In this document: one piece after another, positions 59,881-64,000 of the stretch
How positions within the stretch are numbered: position 1 is the stretch's first letter
How the letters are laid out: every line of letters begins with the position of its first letter
From: Streptomyces aureocirculatus
GTDB lineage: Bacteria; Actinomycetota; Actinomycetes; Streptomycetales; Streptomycetaceae
Direction: 5' to 3'
Length of the DNA: 64,000 nt
Assembly: GCF_000720475.1 (NCBI RefSeq)
Contig: NZ_JOAP01000032.1
Location: forward strand, 71,518 to 135,517
The notes under the pieces: model-generated
Seen by the model: the letters and a program-made list of their open reading frames with translations, nothing else
Told to the model about the DNA's origin: nothing
Databases searched by the model: none
Program-made: the position numbers and the translations under genes

Positions 59881-61064
59881 CCGCTTATGACGTTGTCGTG
59901 GTGGGCGCGCGATGTGCGGGCGCGTCGACCGCAATGCTGCTTGCCCGGCAAGGGCGCCGGGTCCTGCTGGTCGACAAGGCGGCGTTTCCCTCGGACACGA
60001 TGTCCACGCTCTACATTCATCACCCGGGGGTGAAGAGGCTCGCCCAATGGGGCGTCCTCGACGACGTCGTGGCCTCCGGCTGCCCCCCTCTGGCCACCAT
60101 CAGCCATGAGGTCGACGGCCTCCGTCTGGCCTCCTCGGTGCCGACGGCGGACGGAGTGAGCGCCGCGTACGCCCCCAGGCGCTATGTCCTCGACGATCTG
60201 CTGGTCCGGGCCGCCGTGGCGGCGGGTGCCACGTTCATGGACGGAGCGCGCGTCCAGGAGGTGGTCCGCGGCGACGGCCGGGTCACCGGAGTGCGCCTGC
60301 GCGTCGGCGAGTCGACGACGACGGTGTCGGCGGGCCTCGTCATCGGGGCCGACGGCATGCGGTCGAAGGTCGCGGAGCTGGTCGACGCGCCAGTGGTGCG
60401 GTCGGACCCGTTGGCGAGCTGCGTGTACTACACGTTCTGGCAGGGGCTGCACACCGGCTTCGGATTCCACGAGAAGGTGGGGCGCTGGATCGCCAGGATT
60501 CCCACGCACGACGGCCTCACGATCGTGGCCGCCTATCTGCCGCAGAACGAGTTCGCGGCCGCTCGCCGCGATCCCGAGGCGGCCTATCTGTCGGCTGTCG
60601 AATCCACCGCGCCGCACCTGTACGACCAACTGATGTCCGCCGAGCGCGCCGACCGATGGCGCGGTACCGGGGATCAGCGGAACTACTTCCGGAAGGCACA
60701 CGGACCGGGCTGGGCTCTCGTCGGGGACGCCGCACACCATCTCGACAGCATCAGCGCACGCGGCATCACCAACGCGCTGATACAGGCGGAACTCATCACC
60801 GATTCCCTGTCCGGCGTGGACGTGGCCGACGCACTCGCGACCGACGAGGCACTCGCCCGGTTCGAAAAGTCCATGAACACCGCACTCAACGAGCCCTACC
60901 TGAGCACGCTCGAACTCGCGCAGCTCCGCCCGACGAAGGCAAGACTGCGCATGCTGCACGCCGTTGCCGAATCACCCGAACTCACCGCTCGATATTTTGC
61001 CCTGGTCTCCGGTGCCATCAGAATGCGTGAATTCATGACCGCTGACCTCGTCGACGTGCTGTAA
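59877..61064 (+). CDS. FAD-dependent oxidoreductase/hydroxylase (GR2 family)
   Basis: 395 aa. FAD motif YDVVVVGARCAGASTAMLLARQGRRVLLVDKA, GxGxxG in slightly altered form; GLVIGADGMRSKVAELV; and the DG-like GWALVGDAAHHLDSISARGITNALIQAELI, as in PheA/TfdB-type flavin hydroxylases and halogenases. No halogenase WxWxIP motif was seen. GGAG is 8 nt before ATG 59877. It lies upstream of an NRPS and is probably a tailoring enzyme of that pathway. Confidence 0.85.
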   Translation: MTAYDVVVVGARCAGASTAMLLARQGRRVLLVDKAAFPSDTMSTLYIHHPGVKRLAQWGVLDDVVASGCPPLATISHEVDGLRLASSVPTADGVSAAYAPRRYVLDDLLVRAAVAAGATFMDGARVQEVVRGDGRVTGVRLRVGESTTTVSAGLVIGADGMRSKVAELVDAPVVRSDPLASCVYYTFWQGLHTGFGFHEKVGRWIARIPTHDGLTIVAAYLPQNEFAAARRDPEAAYLSAVESTAPHLYDQLMSAERADRWRGTGDQRNYFRKAHGPGWALVGDAAHHLDSISARGITNALIQAELITDSLSGVDVADALATDEALARFEKSMNTALNEPYLSTLELAQLRPTKARLRMLHAVAESPELTARYFALVSGAIRMREFMTADLVDVL

Positions 61065-61174
61065 CCATTTATGTGCAGACTTGTTGATTAACAGAACGAC
61101 TTGTTGCCGACTGGCGTGAATTCCCTGTAGCTCGCCGGCAGCTTTGTGCTGCCCGCTGGAAGTAAGGTTGAGCA

Positions 61175-64000
61175 TTGATCCCGCTGTCTTTCGCCCAGCG
61201 CCGGTTGTGGTTCATTCACCACCTGGAAGGGTTGTCGGCGACGTACAACATTCCCCTGGTGCTCTGCTTGACCGGTCCGCTGGACGCGGGGGCGCTGGGA
61301 GCGGCGATCGCTGACGCGGTGGCCCGGCACGAGAGCCTGCGGACGGTGTTCCCCGCCGTGGACGGCGTGCCCCGGCAACGCGTCGTCGACGCGTCCGACG
61401 CGGATTTCGGGTGGCAGGTCGTCGACATCTCGGACCAGCCCGCGGACACCCAGGACGACGCCGTCGCGCAGGTGACGCGGTACGAGTTCGACCTTGCCGA
61501 AGAAATCCCCTTCCGCGCACGGCTCTTCGAGGTGGCGGCCGACGAGCACCTCCTGGCGGTCGTCGTGCACCACATCGCCGCGGACGGACTGTCGCTCGCG
61601 CCGCTCCTGCGGGACGTCGAACTTGCCTACCGCGCACGTGCCGACGGCGAGACCCCCGACTGGGCGCCGCTGCCCGTGAGCTACACCGAGCACACGCTCC
61701 GGCAGCGCGAGAAGCTCGGGGACGATACGGACCCCGACAGTGCGCTGAGCCGCCACCTGCGGTACTGGGAGAGGGCGCTCTCCGGTTTCGAGGGCCTTTT
61801 GGAGCTGCCGACCGACCGGCCCCACCCGCCGGTCGCCGACCACCGGGGCGACCGGATCGCGGTGGAATGGCCCGCCGCGTTGCAGGAACAGGTGCGGCAG
61901 GTGGCGAAGGAACACCGGTCCACCGGCTTCATGGTCGTCTCGACGGCACTCGCCCTGCTGCTGTCCAAGCTGAGCGGCAACCCCGATGTCGCCTTCGGCG
62001 TCCCGACGACGGGGCGACGCGACGCCGACACCGCCGAACTGGTGGGCTTCTTCGCCAACACCCTGGTGCTGCGCACGCAGATATCCGCGGACATGACCTG
62101 CGCGGACCTGCTGCGGCAGGTACGGAAGCAGACCCTGGACGCGTCCGCGCACCAGGACGCGCCCTTCGACGCCCTGGTCGACGTGGTCAACCCCGCTCGC
62201 TCACAGACGCATCACCCGCTCGTCCAGGTCATGCTCGGCTGGCAGAACACCATCACGCCCGCGCTCCGGCTGCCCGGCGTACGGGCCGACATCGTGCCCA
62301 CGACGTCCCGCGCCGCCCGCATGGACCTGACGTTCGGCATCGGCGAGCGGTACACCGAATCCGGCGCGCCCGCGGGCATCGGCGGCGTGGTCGAGTACCG
62401 CACCGACGTGTACGACGCGGCGACGATCGAGTCCATGGTGGCCCGTCTGCGGCGCGTCCTCTCCGCGATGGTCGCCGACATGGACCAGCCGGTGCACGCG
62501 GTCGACGTGCTCGACGACGACGAGCGCACGCACCTCGACCGGCTCGGCCGCCGTGACGTGCTGTCGGCTGCGCGCACGGGCACCTCACCGGACAAGGCCG
62601 AGGGTGCGGCCCCGGACAAGGCCGCGGGCACGGCCCCGGTTACGTGCGGGGGCACGGCCGTACCCGAGCTGTTCGCGGCTCAGGTGCGGCAACGCCCGGA
62701 CGACGTGGCCCTGGTGTTCGAGGGCCGGTCGTGGACGTACCGGGAAGTGGACGAGGCCTCGGCCAGGCTGGCGCGGCTCCTGTCCGACCGCGGCGTGCGC
62801 GCCGGTGACCCCGTCGCGCTGCTGCTCCCGCGCTCCGCCCGGACCGTGATCGCCGTCCTCGCCGTGCTGAAACTCGGCGCGATGTATGTGCCGATCGACG
62901 TCAAGCACCCCGACGAGCGGGTGGAGTTCATCCTCGGTGACGCGGCTCCGACCGCCGTCGTGACCACGTCCCAGTCGGCACACCGGGTCGAGGGAGCCGG
63001 TGCCACGGTCATCGATGTCGAGGACCCGACGCTCGCCGCCCTGCCGCCCGTGGCCCTGCCCGTCCCCGGCGCCGACCGGATCGCCTACATCATCTACACG
63101 TCCGGTACCACCGGTGTGCCCAAGGGCGTCGCGGTCAGCCAGGCCAATGTCACCCGGCTCTTCACCTCGACGGCTCCTGGATTCGTACCGGCACCGGGAC
63201 AGGTGTGGTCGCTGTTCCACTCGTACGCGTTCGACGTGTCGGTGTGGGAGATGTGGGGTGCGCTGCTGCACGGCGGGCGCCTGGTCGTCGTCCCCGAGGA
63301 CGTCGTCCAGTCCGCCACGGACTTCCACCAGTTGCTCGTCGACGAGCACGTCACCGTCCTGAGCCAGACGCCGTCGGCCTTCTACGCCCTGCAGGCGGCT
63401 GACCTGCGGCGGCAGGACGCGACCGGCCCGGACGGGTCGGACCGCGCCATCCACTCGTACCGCCTTGACAGCCTGGAAGCCGTGATCTTCGCGGGCGAGG
63501 CGCTCGAACCGTCCAAGCTGCGGCCGTGGCTCGACCGCCGCGAGACCTGGCCGCACATGATCAACATGTACGGCACGACGGAGACCACCGTCCACGCCTC
63601 CTTCCGGAGCATCGTCCCCGCGGACCTGGACAGCCATGTGAGCCCGGTGGGCGTGCCGCTCGCCGACCTGGCCTTCTTCGTCCTGGACGCGGGCCTGCGC
63701 CAGGTCCCGGTGGGTGTGGTCGGCGACCTGTATGTGGCCGGTCCCGGCGTCGGCCTGGGATACGTGCGGCGCGGCGGCCTGACGGCGTCGCGGTTCGTGG
63801 CGTGCCCGTACGGCCGCGAGGGCTCGCGGATGTACCGCACCGGTGACGTGGTCCGGTGGAACCGGCAGGGCGAGCTTGAGTACGTGGGGCGCTCGGACGA
63901 TCAGGTGAAGATTCGTGGGTTCCGGGTGGAGTTGGGTGAGGTCGAGGCTGCTCTGGCGGGTGTGGCTGGGGTGGAGCGTGCTGCGGTGGTGGTGCGTTCT
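61175..64000 (+). CDS. NRPS, condensation-adenylation start (partial, 3' end outside window)
   Basis: 942 codons, open at the window end. TTG 61175 has AAGG 7 nt upstream, and an in-frame stop at 61169-61171 excludes earlier starts. C domain: [10 protein letters not shown] (C1), [11 protein letters not shown] (C3, HHxxxDG), ending near residue 450. A domain: [14 protein letters not shown] (A3), [10 protein letters not shown] (A4), [11 protein letters not shown] (A5), YRTGDVVRW (A7), [18 protein letters not shown] (A8). The active-site code reads D-V-W-S-I-A-M-V by eye; substrate not assigned. The upstream FAD gene and C-domain start suggest it accepts a chain or starts without a loading module. 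Confidence 0.95.
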   Translation, partial: MIPLSFAQRRLWFIHHLEGLSATYNIPLVLCLTGPLDAGALGAAIADAVARHESLRTVFPAVDGVPRQRVVDASDADFGWQVVDISDQPADTQDDAVAQVTRYEFDLAEEIPFRARLFEVAADEHLLAVVVHHIAADGLSLAPLLRDVELAYRARADGETPDWAPLPVSYTEHTLRQREKLGDDTDPDSALSRHLRYWERALSGFEGLLELPTDRPHPPVADHRGDRIAVEWPAALQEQVRQVAKEHRSTGFMVVSTALALLLSKLSGNPDVAFGVPTTGRRDADTAELVGFFANTLVLRTQISADMTCADLLRQVRKQTLDASAHQDAPFDALVDVVNPARSQTHHPLVQVMLGWQNTITPALRLPGVRADIVPTTSRAARMDLTFGIGERYTESGAPAGIGGVVEYRTDVYDAATIESMVARLRRVLSAMVADMDQPVHAVDVLDDDERTHLDRLGRRDVLSAARTGTSPDKAEGAAPDKAAGTAPVTCGGTAVPELFAAQVRQRPDDVALVFEGRSWTYREVDEASARLARLLSDRGVRAGDPVALLLPRSARTVIAVLAVLKLGAMYVPIDVKHPDERVEFILGDAAPTAVVTTSQSAHRVEGAGATVIDVEDPTLAALPPVALPVPGADRIAYIIYTSGTTGVPKGVAVSQANVTRLFTSTAPGFVPAPGQVWSLFHSYAFDVSVWEMWGALLHGGRLVVVPEDVVQSATDFHQLLVDEHVTVLSQTPSAFYALQAADLRRQDATGPDGSDRAIHSYRLDSLEAVIFAGEALEPSKLRPWLDRRETWPHMINMYGTTETTVHASFRSIVPADLDSHVSPVGVPLADLAFFVLDAGLRQVPVGVVGDLYVAGPGVGLGYVRRGGLTASRFVACPYGREGSRMYRTGDVVRWNRQGELEYVGRSDDQVKIRGFRVELGEVEAALAGVAGVERAAVVVRS

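Overview
The window looks like a stretch of Streptomyces chromosome. It has very high GC, frequent GTG and TTG starts, gene-dense strands with 1-4 nt overlaps, almost no TTA codons, and characteristic genes: three-domain DtxR, a LAL regulator, FprA, a DUF6760/DUF4255 contractile injection locus and ACR3-type ars genes. It is bounded by nonribosomal peptide synthetase (NRPS) genes at both edges.

Layout. 1-0.8 kb: 3' end of an NRPS (epimerization domain) and an MbtH-like gene. 1-5 kb: GNAT acetyltransferase, membrane acyltransferase, exported PIG-L deacetylase. 5-8.9 kb: signalling module with a CHASE3 histidine kinase, a REC-PP2C phosphatase and, divergently, a REC protein with an N-terminal HTH-like extension. 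8.9-12.8 kb: arsenic resistance (arsO, two arsR, acr3, arsC) with clear operator repeats. 12.9-16.5 kb: a run of secreted proteins (NodB-like protein, two tandem cysteine-containing paralogues, a peptidoglycan-binding protein, a ricin-type lectin), ending in a 42-bp perfect palindrome. 16.5-24 kb: DtxR, PEBP, GntR, an iron-box-controlled DUF2470 gene, pentapeptide protein, AAC(3)-like enzyme, a 59-aa zinc ribbon, GNAT and HAD enzymes.

24-42.7 kb is the most striking region: a complete-looking phage-tail-like contractile injection system (CIS) on the minus strand. It encodes a LuxR-type regulator, DUF4255, AAA ATPase, sheath, two tube proteins, a small assembly protein, DUF6760, a 1281-aa low-complexity protein full of VQR motifs, a LysM protein, a VgrG-like spike, gp25, baseplate J and tail protein I. 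It ends with a zinc-ribbon membrane protein. Most genes are translationally coupled. A divergent LAL regulator (42.9-45.6 kb) carries a TTA codon, which suggests bldA-dependent developmental control.

45.7-49.6 kb: TetR, DrrAB-like ABC exporter, azoreductase and a truncated SnoaL-like remnant. 49.6-57.9 kb: YdcF-like protein, an FprA-type reductase with an upstream iron box, a TetR/hydrolase pair with a heavily palindromic promoter, and an iron-box siderophore importer (ATPase, lipoprotein, fused permease). 58-59.4 kb: winged-helix regulator and peptide deformylase. 59.7-64 kb: a FAD-dependent oxidoreductase behind a TTA-containing short ORF, then an NRPS (C-A domains) running off the window.

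A recurrent oddity is tandem repeats of 18 or 27 bp that cover stop codons. There are four such places, and in three of them the repeats reproduce the stop in frame. Assignments come from reading motifs by eye; no database search was possible.
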